NCBI RefSeq assembly: GCF_016924665.1
Contig: NZ_JAFFJT010000034.1
Span: 25,533-89,532, forward strand
Source of the DNA: Nocardioides sp. SYSU D00038
GTDB lineage: Bacteria; Actinomycetota; Actinomycetes; Propionibacteriales; Nocardioidaceae
Direction: 5' to 3'
Length of the DNA: 64,000 nucleotides
Made by a program: the position numbers and the translations under genes. The first letter of the stretch is position 1, and every line of letters starts with the position of its first letter. Below the pieces are notes generated by a model. The model did no database searches. It saw only the letters and a program-made list of their open reading frames with translations, and had not been told where the DNA came from. This document shows, piece after piece, positions 10,517-17,162 of the stretch.

Positions 10517-11358
10517 GCATGCAGCTGCGCGTCGTCCACACCACGTCCTTCGACTACGACGGCAGGGCGGTCGCGTCGTACAACCAGGCCCGACTCACGC
10601 CGGTGACCACGCCCGAGCAGATCGTGGTCCACAACCGGGTCGAGGTGACGCCGACGCCGTGGACCTACGACTACCGCGACTACTTCGGCAACCAGGTCAC
10701 GGCGTTCGAGGTCGTCGACCCGCACGAGTCGATGACCGTGTCGGCGTCGTCCACCGTGCACACCAACCGCCCGCCCGCCGGCGCGCCGAGGCTGGGCTGG
10801 GCCGACCTCGGCGGGGGCGAGGTCGCCGACCGGTGGACCGAGTTCCTCGCCCTGGGGCCCCTGGTGGCGCCGCCGGAGGAGTTCGCGCAGCGGGTCGCCG
10901 CCCTGGCCCGGGACGCCGCGACGCCCGGCGAGGCGGCTCGCGGCGTGTGCGAGCTGGTGCACGGCGAGGTCGACTACATCCAGGGCGCCACCGACGTGCA
11001 GACCCGGGCCGCGCTCGCGTGGGAGCAGCGCGCCGGCGTCTGCCAGGACATGGTCCACCTGGTGATCGGCGGCCTGCGCTCGATCGGCGTCCCGGCCCGC
11101 TACGTCTCCGGCTACTTCCACCCCCACGCCGAGCCCGTCGTCGGCGACACGGTGCGCGCCGAGTCGCACGCCTGGGCGGAGTGGTGGGACGACGGCTGGC
11201 GCGCCTTCGACCCCACCAACAACCACGACCCCGGCGACCGCTACGTCGTGGTGGCCACCGGTCGCGACTACCAGGACGTCAAGCCGCTCTCGGGCATCTA
11301 CTCGGGTGCGGCCACGTCGAGGATGACCGTGGAGGTCGACGTCACGCGGCTGGCCTGA
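10513..11358 (+). CDS. Transglutaminase-like cysteine protease
   Basis: A 281-residue protein with a bacterial transglutaminase N-terminal beta domain (MQLRVVHTTSFDYDG...NRVEVTP) followed by a transglutaminase/protease-like catalytic core. The catalytic triad is visible as Cys in RAGVCQDMVHL, His in ESHAWAEWW and Asp in FDPTNNH. It is comparable to Rv2409c. Such proteins usually hydrolyse or transfer peptide bonds. The ATG at 10513 overlaps the preceding stop as ATGA; a second ATG two codons later is possible. As third gene of the ATP-grasp/alpha-E operon it could process the product of the ATP-grasp enzyme; that is inference. Confidence 0.9.
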   Translation: MSMQLRVVHTTSFDYDGRAVASYNQARLTPVTTPEQIVVHNRVEVTPTPWTYDYRDYFGNQVTAFEVVDPHESMTVSASSTVHTNRPPAGAPRLGWADLGGGEVADRWTEFLALGPLVAPPEEFAQRVAALARDAATPGEAARGVCELVHGEVDYIQGATDVQTRAALAWEQRAGVCQDMVHLVIGGLRSIGVPARYVSGYFHPHAEPVVGDTVRAESHAWAEWWDDGWRAFDPTNNHDPGDRYVVVATGRDYQDVKPLSGIYSGAATSRMTVEVDVTRLA

Positions 11359-11381
11359 GCCGCAGGTGGCCCCGAGTCGCC

Positions 11382-11873
11382 TCAGGTGGCCCGGATCGCC
11401 ACGACGAGCAGCAGCACCAGGGTGACCATCGCGATCGCGTGGTGGACGTGCCGGGCCGCCGAGGGCATCAGGTCCTCGACGAAGGCCTCGTCGCCCGGCT
11501 CGCGCCGGGCGAGCTGCGCCTCCATGGCGGCGTGCGCCTCGGCGGGCAACGAGGCCGGGGTGGCGACGCGCACCGGGGTCTGCACCTTCCCGCGGTGCAA
11601 AGAGGTGTGCAGCATGAGGAGGTGCCCACCCATGGCCGTGGCGAGCAGGAACCCGAACGACGTCCAGGCCAACCCCGGGTGCCGCTCGTACATGAAGGCC
11701 AGGTAGACGGCGAAGCCCGACCCGGCCAGCACCGGGTGGACGAACAGCATGAGGGGCGGCAGCCGGGTGGCCCGGGCCGCGCTCCCCGGCTTCCCGGTGT
11801 CGAGGGTGAACGTCCACAGGTAGGCACCGAGCAGCATCGTGATGATCCAGGTGCCGAGGGTCAGTGCGGCCAT
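11382..11873 (-). CDS. Four-helix integral membrane protein
   Basis: A 163-residue protein with four hydrophobic segments: LTLGTWIITMLLGAYLWTFT at the N-terminus, PLMLFVHPVLAGSGFAVYLA, LAWTSFGFLLATAMGGHLLM, and a C-terminal AIAMVTLVLLLVVAI. A His-containing stretch (HTSLHRG, then HVHHA) flanks the last helices, which might bind a metal or heme, but no family could be named. The gene is convergent with the transglutaminase gene and divergent from the metallo-hydrolase, 78 bases away. Confidence 0.72.
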   Translation of the reverse strand: MAALTLGTWIITMLLGAYLWTFTLDTGKPGSAARATRLPPLMLFVHPVLAGSGFAVYLAFMYERHPGLAWTSFGFLLATAMGGHLLMLHTSLHRGKVQTPVRVATPASLPAEAHAAMEAQLARREPGDEAFVEDLMPSAARHVHHAIAMVTLVLLLVVAIRAT

Positions 11874-11951
11874 CCGTCGTCCTCCTCGTGGTCGGGCAGC
11901 TCACCTGTCGGGTATCCCGTCTGCGCGCTCCCATCCGGGGCACCGAGACGC

Positions 11952-12740
11952 ATGCCCGACACCTCCCTGGAGTTCATCGGAACCGCGACCACGGTGCTGC
12001 GGCTGGGCCCGTTCACCCTGCTCACCGACCCCAACTTCCTGCACCGCGGCCAACGGGCCTACCTCGGCAAGGGGCTGTGGTCGCGGCGGCTCACCGAGCC
12101 CTCCCGCCAACCCGCGGACCTGCCGCCCCTCGACGGGGTGGTGCTCTCGCACCTGCACGGCGACCACTTCGACCGGATCGCCCGGCGCGAGCTCGACCAC
12201 GACCTGCCCGTGCTCACCACGGCCGCGGCGGCGCGCACCCTGCGGAGGTGGGGCTTCGGGGCGGCCCGGGGTTTGGAGACGTGGGAGTCGACGACCTGGC
12301 AGCGCGACGGGTGGAGCCTCCGGGTGGTGTCGGTGCCCGGGGTCCACGCCCCCGGCCCGGCCCGCGCCCTGCTGCCTCCGGTGATGGGCACCGTGCTCGA
12401 GCTCACCGACGACGCCGGCCGGCTGCACCGCACCTACCTCAGCGGCGACACCCTGCGCCGGCCGTGGCTGCGCGAGGTCGTCGAGCGCACCGGTCCGCTC
12501 GACGCGGCCGTGCTGCACCTCGGCGGCACCAGGGTGCTCGGCCTCACCGTCACCATGGACGGCGAGCAGGGCGCCGAGCTGGTCGAGCTGCTCGACCCGG
12601 CCCTCGCCGTACCCGTGCACCACGACGACTACCGCGCCTTCCGCTCGCCGCTCTCGGACTTCCTCGACGCCTGCGAGCGCCGCGGCCTCGGGTCGCGGGT
12701 GCGCACCGTCGAGCGCGGCGACCGGATCGCCCTGGTCTGA
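11952..12740 (+). CDS. MBL-fold metallo-hydrolase
   Basis: A 262-residue protein of the metallo-beta-lactamase fold, UlaG/L-ascorbate-6-phosphate-lactonase-like branch. It opens with LEFIGTATTVLRLGPFTLLTDPNF, typical of this branch, and has the zinc motif LSHLHGDHFDR (HxHxDH). Further ligands are probably Asp in YLSGDT and His in VPVHHDDY. The natural substrate is unknown. The ATG at 11952 immediately precedes the conserved core. Confidence 0.85.
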   Translation: MPDTSLEFIGTATTVLRLGPFTLLTDPNFLHRGQRAYLGKGLWSRRLTEPSRQPADLPPLDGVVLSHLHGDHFDRIARRELDHDLPVLTTAAAARTLRRWGFGAARGLETWESTTWQRDGWSLRVVSVPGVHAPGPARALLPPVMGTVLELTDDAGRLHRTYLSGDTLRRPWLREVVERTGPLDAAVLHLGGTRVLGLTVTMDGEQGAELVELLDPALAVPVHHDDYRAFRSPLSDFLDACERRGLGSRVRTVERGDRIALV

Positions 12741-12778
12741 CGAGGTCTGGGCCGGGTCGGGTCGGGCACCGCACGGTC

Positions 12779-12916
12779 ATGACCGACTCACAGCAGACGC
12801 CCGAGCCCCAGCAGGACGACCAGGTCGAGGACCAGATCGAGGACCAGGACGCCGAGCCCTCCCTCAACGCCCCCGACGGCGGCCCCGACGGCCAGGAGGC
12901 CGACACCGCGGACTGA
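12779..12916 (+). CDS. Small acidic Gln/Asp-rich protein
   Basis: A 45-residue reading frame, MTDSQQTPEPQQDDQVEDQI and onward, ending GPDGQEADTAD. It is strongly acidic, lacks hydrophobic residues, and is probably disordered. It lies between the metallo-hydrolase (38 bases) and the TetR gene (41 bases) on the same strand. The start is an ATG at 12779; no function can be proposed and it could still be a chance frame, although GC-rich genomes rarely give such acidic, Gln-rich composition by chance. Confidence 0.5.
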   Translation: MTDSQQTPEPQQDDQVEDQIEDQDAEPSLNAPDGGPDGQEADTAD

Positions 12917-12957
12917 TCGCCGCACGGCTCCACCCACCCCCGCGCTAGATTCGGTCC

Positions 12958-13602
12958 ATGGACCACCGGGGAGGGGTGGGCGTCCTGGGGAGGAACGCCC
13001 ACGAGGACGGCGTGCCTGATCGCGCCACCGTGCCGACCAGCCGCGCCCAGCGCACCAGGGAGGCGCTGCGGGAGGCCGCGGTGCGCCACTTCCTGCGCGA
13101 CGGCTTCGACAAGGCGAGCGTCCCCGCCATCGCGGCGGAGGTCGGCGTCACCGAGCGCACGTTCTACCGCCACTTCGCCACCAAGGACGAGGTGCTGTTC
13201 GCCGACCTGACCGAGCGGCTGGCGTGGTTCCACGACGCGCTCCGCGGCCGCCCGGTCGACGAGGACCTCGCCGACTCCGTGCTCACCGCCCTCGCCTCCG
13301 CCCCCACCGACGCCCACCTGGTCGTGGAGATCGCCCGGCTGCGCACCCAGCTGCTCAGCCACGAGCGCATCGAGAGCGCCTACCGCAACAGCCAGACCTT
13401 CGTCGCCGGCGACGTCCGCGCCGTCCTGCGCGAGCGCGGCGCCGACGACCTCGACGCCGCCGTCCGCGCCGAGCTGGTCGCCGGGGCCGTCTTCGCGGCC
13501 CTCATGGTCTGGACCGAGGGTCCCGGCCCCCACGACCTCGACTCCCTCGTCCGGCTCACCGCCGACGCCCTCTCCCGGGTGCGGCCTGCTCTGGCTGGCT
13601 GA
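12958..13602 (+). CDS. TetR-family regulator
   Basis: A 214-residue repressor-type protein. The N-terminal helix-turn-helix is canonical: TREALREAAVRHFLRDGF, then SVPAIAAEVGVTERTFYRHF and ATKDEVLF. The rest is the helical ligand-binding and dimerisation domain. About 25 residues precede the HTH; a later start, such as the GTG that begins VPDRATVPTSR, is possible. The stop codon lies inside a repeat element (GCTGAGGAAGGAC at its 3' end), so the C-terminus may have been reshaped by repeat insertion. No obvious regulated partner is adjacent. Confidence 0.88.
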   Translation: MDHRGGVGVLGRNAHEDGVPDRATVPTSRAQRTREALREAAVRHFLRDGFDKASVPAIAAEVGVTERTFYRHFATKDEVLFADLTERLAWFHDALRGRPVDEDLADSVLTALASAPTDAHLVVEIARLRTQLLSHERIESAYRNSQTFVAGDVRAVLRERGADDLDAAVRAELVAGAVFAALMVWTEGPGPHDLDSLVRLTADALSRVRPALAG

Positions 13603-14040
13603 GGAAGGACGAAGTCCTTCACCCGTTACCCGGTGGGACGAGCGCCCTCCTTGGGCCACCGTTCGGGTCACTCCGAGGCTGACTCGGGGCGCCCGCGCGC
13701 CTAGCAGGCCGACGCTCGCCGTCAAGGATTCCCTGCGGCGCCTTCGGCGTCCTTGACCGCGAGCCTCGGTCGGCCTGCTGTACGGCGCACTGCCGGCACT
13801 CGCAAGCTCGCGCCGCCAGCATGCGCGGGCGCTCGTCCCACCGCTGGTCGAGCAGCGAGCGCCAGCGAGCGTCGTCGAGACCCCGTACGACGACAGCACT
13901 CCGGCGGGGACGCAGGGCGTTCGGCCGGCGGGGGTTTCGAGACAGTCGCTAGCGCGACTTCCTCAACCAACGGCGTTGGTTGAGGTGCGAGGAGCGCCAG
14001 CGACGAGCCTCGAAACCCGGCGAGACGAACGCCCTCCCAC
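13592..14040. repeat. Palindromic repeat cluster 1
   Basis: This gene-free stretch between the TetR gene and the HNH gene is built from short palindromic modules. Modules of the form GGTTTCGAG, a variable hairpin, then CCTCAACCA occur at 13929-13967 (plus) and, in the opposite orientation, at 13969-14022. A related one with a GAAGGAC/GTCCTTC palindrome is at 13602-13618. Between them lie a long hairpin (13703-13779) and a 40-base core (13782-13821) that is identical in cluster 2 at 38215-38254, on the opposite strand. No coding potential is convincing here. Confidence 0.85.
13703..13779 (+). repeat. Long hairpin of repeat cluster 1
   Basis: The outer arms AGCAGGCCGAC and GTCGGCCTGCT are exact complements. 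Inner arms GCTCGC/GCGAGC and GTCAAGGA/TCCTTGAC also pair, with a four-base bulge on the right side and a GC-rich loop. A homologous hairpin exists in cluster 2 (38258-38342) with different arm sequences that again pair, so the structure rather than the sequence is conserved. Confidence 0.8.
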
Positions 14041-14147
14041 AACCACCGGACCACGCCCAGAAAAAAACCGAGAAAGTTCCGGATCCCCTTGTGGACAACG
14101 CCGAAAACAGGGGCCAGACTGTCGGTGGCCGGTGCTTGGATGAAGGT

Positions 14148-15320
14148 ATGGCAGCCAGCCACGCCGAACCCTTCGACACCGCCGACGCGGTGCTCGACCG
14201 GCTGCGCCGCAACCGCACCGAGATCGCCCGGCTCGAGGCCGACAACCTCGCCTGGGCGTGCGCCTGGGGCGACCTCCACCCCGGCGAAGCCCTCCTCGAC
14301 ACCGTCCCCGGCAGCGAGCAACCCGCCCGGCTCGGCGGCCACGGCTGCCCCGAGGTCGCGGAGTTCTGCGTCGCCGAGCTCGGCGTCGCCCTCGGCATCT
14401 CAACACCCGCCGCACGCAGCTACTTGGCCGAGGCGCTCGAGCTGCGGCACCGGCTCCCTCGGTTGTGGCACCGGGTGCAGGCCGGGCACACCGTCGCCTG
14501 GAAGGCCCGCCTCGTCGCCCGCCAGACCATGACCCTGCCCAAGGCCGGCGCCGCCTACGTCGACCACCGACTCGAGTCGAAGGCCACCCGGCTCGGGCCC
14601 AGGCAGATCGAGGTGCTGGTCAACGAGGCCATGCTGCGCTTCGACCCCGCACAAGCCGAAGCCGACCGCGTCAAGGCGGCCGAGCAGCGGCACGTCACCA
14701 TCACCCACGGCGCCAACGGCATCGCCTACGTCGACGCGATCGTCGACACCGCCGTCGCCATCGACCTCGAAGCAGCGCTCGCCGCAGCAGCCGCGAAGAT
14801 CGACACCGACCAGCCCCTCGACGTACGACGCTCCATCGCGCTCGGCCACCTCGCCCAGAGCGACGCCGGACGCGAGATCGTGATCCATGTCCACGACCAG
14901 CAGGTCGGACACCTCGACGACACTGGTCAGCCGCTGCTGGTCACCCAGGTCGAGCAGTGGTGCCGAGAAGCCGGCACGACGGTGACCGTCAAGCCCGTCA
15001 TCGACCTCAACCAGCACCTACAGACCGACAGCTACCACCCCACCGAGCTACTGCAACGCCAGACCCAGCTGAAGATCCAGCACTGCGCAGCACCCTGGTG
15101 CACCAGACCAGCCAGACGCTGCGACACCGACCACACCCTGCCGTACGAGCAGGGCGGCACCACCTGCTCGGGCAACCTCGTCCCGCTCTGCCGCTGGCAC
15201 CACCGGATGAAGACCCACACCCGCTGGACCTACCACCGCATCGGCCCGACGACCTTCCTCTGGAAGACACCCCACAACGGCTGGGTCGTCGTCGACCACA
15301 CCGGCACCTGGGAACCCTGA
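14148..15320 (+). CDS. DUF222/HNH endonuclease (13E12 repeat family type)
   Basis: A 390-residue protein with an N-terminal DUF222 domain (about residues 10-290; note LARRxT-like VARQTMTLPKAGAAYVD) and a C-terminal HNH nuclease domain. The nuclease part carries CAAPWC, CDTDHTLPYEQGG, NLVPLCRWHHRMKT, i.e. paired cysteines and the His-Asn-His core. M. tuberculosis REP13E12 proteins belong to this family; they occur in many copies in actinobacteria, and their role in mobility is suspected but unproven. The ATG at 14148 follows GAAGGT; the frame is open further upstream but enters repeat sequence. The gene directly abuts repeat cluster 1, and the third-base and codon use is typical of the window. 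Confidence 0.88.
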   Translation: MAASHAEPFDTADAVLDRLRRNRTEIARLEADNLAWACAWGDLHPGEALLDTVPGSEQPARLGGHGCPEVAEFCVAELGVALGISTPAARSYLAEALELRHRLPRLWHRVQAGHTVAWKARLVARQTMTLPKAGAAYVDHRLESKATRLGPRQIEVLVNEAMLRFDPAQAEADRVKAAEQRHVTITHGANGIAYVDAIVDTAVAIDLEAALAAAAAKIDTDQPLDVRRSIALGHLAQSDAGREIVIHVHDQQVGHLDDTGQPLLVTQVEQWCREAGTTVTVKPVIDLNQHLQTDSYHPTELLQRQTQLKIQHCAAPWCTRPARRCDTDHTLPYEQGGTTCSGNLVPLCRWHHRMKTHTRWTYHRIGPTTFLWKTPHNGWVVVDHTGTWEP

Positions 15321-15385
15321 CCACCCCGCCCCACACCCCGCCGACCCAGCACCACGCGAGGGCAGCGGGGGCGGCGGCGTGCCAC

Positions 15386-15391
15386 TAGACT
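15386..15391 (+). promoter_or_regulatory. Candidate -10 element of rnpB
   Basis: TAGACT lies eight bases before the base-paired 5' end of the RNase P RNA, the right place for a sigma-70-type -10 hexamer. No good -35 is visible at the usual spacing. Confidence 0.4.
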
Positions 15392-15398
15392 GCCGAGC

Positions 15399-15813
15399 GC
15401 GGATGGGCTGGCCGGGCGACCGCGTGAGCCGGGGGTGACCCCGCTCCCGAGGAAGGTCCGGGCTCCACAGGGCAAGGTGGTGGGTAACTCCCACCCGGGG
15501 TGACCCGCGGGACAGTGCCACAGAGAACAGACCGCCACTGCCGCCCTCCGGGGCGGGAGCGGCAAGGGTGAAACGGTGGTGCAAGAGACCACCAGCGGCC
15601 CGGGCGACCGGGCCGGCTAGGCAAACCCCACCTGGAGCAAGATCAAGAAGCCGCCCCTCGGGGCGGCGCGCACACGTTCGAGGGCGGCCCGCCCGAGTGT
15701 GCGGGTAGATCGCAGGAGGCGACCGGCAACGGCCGTCGTAGATGGATGGTCGCCCACCGGTGACCCGCGAGGGTCCCGGGGACAGAACCCGGCCTACAGG
15801 CCAGCCCGTCCGC
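15399..15813 (+). ncRNA. rnpB: RNase P RNA, type A
   Basis: The catalytic RNA that trims the 5' leader of pre-tRNAs. Conserved blocks are GAGGAAGGTCCGGGCTCC near the 5' end (CR I region), ACAGAGAACAGACCGCC, the GGTGAAACGGTGG-type middle segment, and the 3' block GACAGAACCCGGCCTACAGG (CR V). The ends pair into helix P1: GCGGATGGGCTGGC at 15399-15412 with GCCAGCCCGTCCGC at 15800-15813, with one G-U pair. The length of about 415 bases is normal for actinobacteria. Exact ends are approximate by a few bases. Confidence 0.96.
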
Positions 15814-15870
15814 ACCGCACGGAGGATCGGTCAGCCACCCTCGGGCCGTCGCAACCGCTGCTCCGCTGAC

Positions 15871-16062
15871 TCAGCCGTGCTGCCCCCACCGCAACGCTTC
15901 CCGCCTACGACGGCCGCCGTGGCTCGCGGGGGTGGCGGACTCCCCCGCGACCGCGGCGAGGATCTCGTCGATCTCGTCGTGGAAGCGCTGGTGCTTCTCG
16001 GCGTCGAGGTACGCCGCCCCGCAGAGCGCGCACTCCCTCAGCTCACCGCGTGACTGGCCCAT
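15871..16062 (-). CDS. Small zinc-finger-like protein
   Basis: A 63-residue protein whose core ECALCGAAYLDAEKHQRFH has a C-x2-C-x10-H-x3-H spacing, a classic C2H2-type zinc knuckle, followed by an acidic helix DEIDEILAAVAG and a basic Gly/Arg tail. A GAGGCAG Shine-Dalgarno-like sequence precedes the ATG at 16062. It lies between rnpB and the LysR gene, 70 bases from the latter's stop. A single-finger protein of this kind could bind nucleic acid or another protein; the function is unknown. Confidence 0.62.
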   Translation of the reverse strand: MGQSRGELRECALCGAAYLDAEKHQRFHDEIDEILAAVAGESATPASHGGRRRREALRWGQHG

Positions 16063-16132
16063 GTGTGGTGCTGCCTCTTCGTCCGAGTGGGGGCCCCGAT
16101 GCTCCCCAGCGACAGACGGTACCGCGACCGGG

Positions 16133-17035
16133 TCAGCCTGGCGAGGCCGACCGGTCGCGACCGGCGCGCTCGAGGGCGTCGCGGACGGCGAGGATCGAGG
16201 GCCGGCGCGACGACGAGCGCCGGGCCGCGGTGAAGACGGTGCGAACGGGCGAGCCGGGCAGCGGCACCAGGCGGACGGGGGCGGCCTCGCCGCGCCACAT
16301 CAGGTCGGGCATCAGCGCGACCGCGTTGCCGGAGCGGATCAGCGCGACGTGGGCCTGGAGGTCGGCGGTCTCGAAGCGGATGTCGGGCTCGAAGCCGGCC
16401 TGGCGGCACGCCTGCTCGGCGAAGTGGCGCGACGCGGTGCCGCGCGGCTCGGCGACCCAGGGCAGGTCGGTCGTGTCCTCGAGCCGGGTGATGTCGGTGC
16501 GGTCGGGGGCGACGGCGAGCCGGATGGCGTCGCCGGTGAGCGGCACCCGGTCGAGCTCCGGGTGCCAGGGCGCGGCGTGGCTCGGGTACTGTTCGGCTAC
16601 GACGAGGTCGAACTCGCGGGCGTAGGTCTCGAGCAGCGCGCTCTCCGGCTCGCGCTGGCTGATGGTGACCCGCAGTCGCGGGTGCTCGGCCCGCAACGTC
16701 TCGAGCATCGCCGGCATCAGCGCCAGCGCCGCGGACTGGAAGATCGCCAGCCGCACCGTGCCGGTCGCCTCCCCCAGCGACGTCTGCAGCTCCGACTCCG
16801 CGAGCTCGAGCCGCTCCAGGATCGCGGCGGCGTGCTCGACGAGCAGCTCGGCCTGCGGGGTCAGCTGCACCCGCCGACCGACCTTGCGCAGCAGCGGCGC
16901 CCCGGCCTCGCGCTCCAGGGTCGCCAGCTGCTGCGAGACCGACGAGGGGCTCTGGTGGAGCGCGGCGGCGACGCTGGCGATCGTGCCGCGGACGTGCAGC
17001 TCGCGCAGCAGCGCGAGGCGTCGTACGTCGAGCAT
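16133..17035 (-). CDS. LysR-family regulator
   Basis: A 300-residue LysR-type regulator. The winged HTH occupies residues 1-60 (MLDVRRLALLRELHVRGTIA, then HQSPSSVSQQLATLEREAG), and the rest is the periplasmic-binding-like effector domain (GTVRLAIFQSAALALMPAML onward). It is divergent from putA with 127 bases between the starts. LysR genes beside a target operon usually activate it and repress themselves, so proline or a related metabolite is a reasonable but unproven effector. Confidence 0.88.
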   Translation of the reverse strand: MLDVRRLALLRELHVRGTIASVAAALHQSPSSVSQQLATLEREAGAPLLRKVGRRVQLTPQAELLVEHAAAILERLELAESELQTSLGEATGTVRLAIFQSAALALMPAMLETLRAEHPRLRVTISQREPESALLETYAREFDLVVAEQYPSHAAPWHPELDRVPLTGDAIRLAVAPDRTDITRLEDTTDLPWVAEPRGTASRHFAEQACRQAGFEPDIRFETADLQAHVALIRSGNAVALMPDLMWRGEAAPVRLVPLPGSPVRTVFTAARRSSSRRPSILAVRDALERAGRDRSASPG

Positions 17036-17162
17036 CCGGCCTCCTCGCGTACTCGAGCAATCGTGAAGCAGATGTGACGGATATCGATCAGAAGACAGCG
17101 CTGTACCTTAACCGACCGACTGCGCAGACTGGAGGGAACGACCCGTCCCCCTCGGAGGAACC

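Noticed and set aside
13592..14040. Repeat cluster considered as an insertion sequence
   Set aside because: No transposase gene and no matching terminal repeats with target duplication are visible. The HNH gene is not a recognised transposase, so an IS call is not supported.
15048..15815. Minus-strand frames across the RNase P RNA
   Set aside because: The stretch is the structured rnpB gene; the frames have no protein signatures.
17036..17162. Search for a specific LysR operator upstream of putA
   Set aside because: AT-rich and partly symmetric bases are present around 17080-17100, but no clear T-N11-A palindrome could be singled out.
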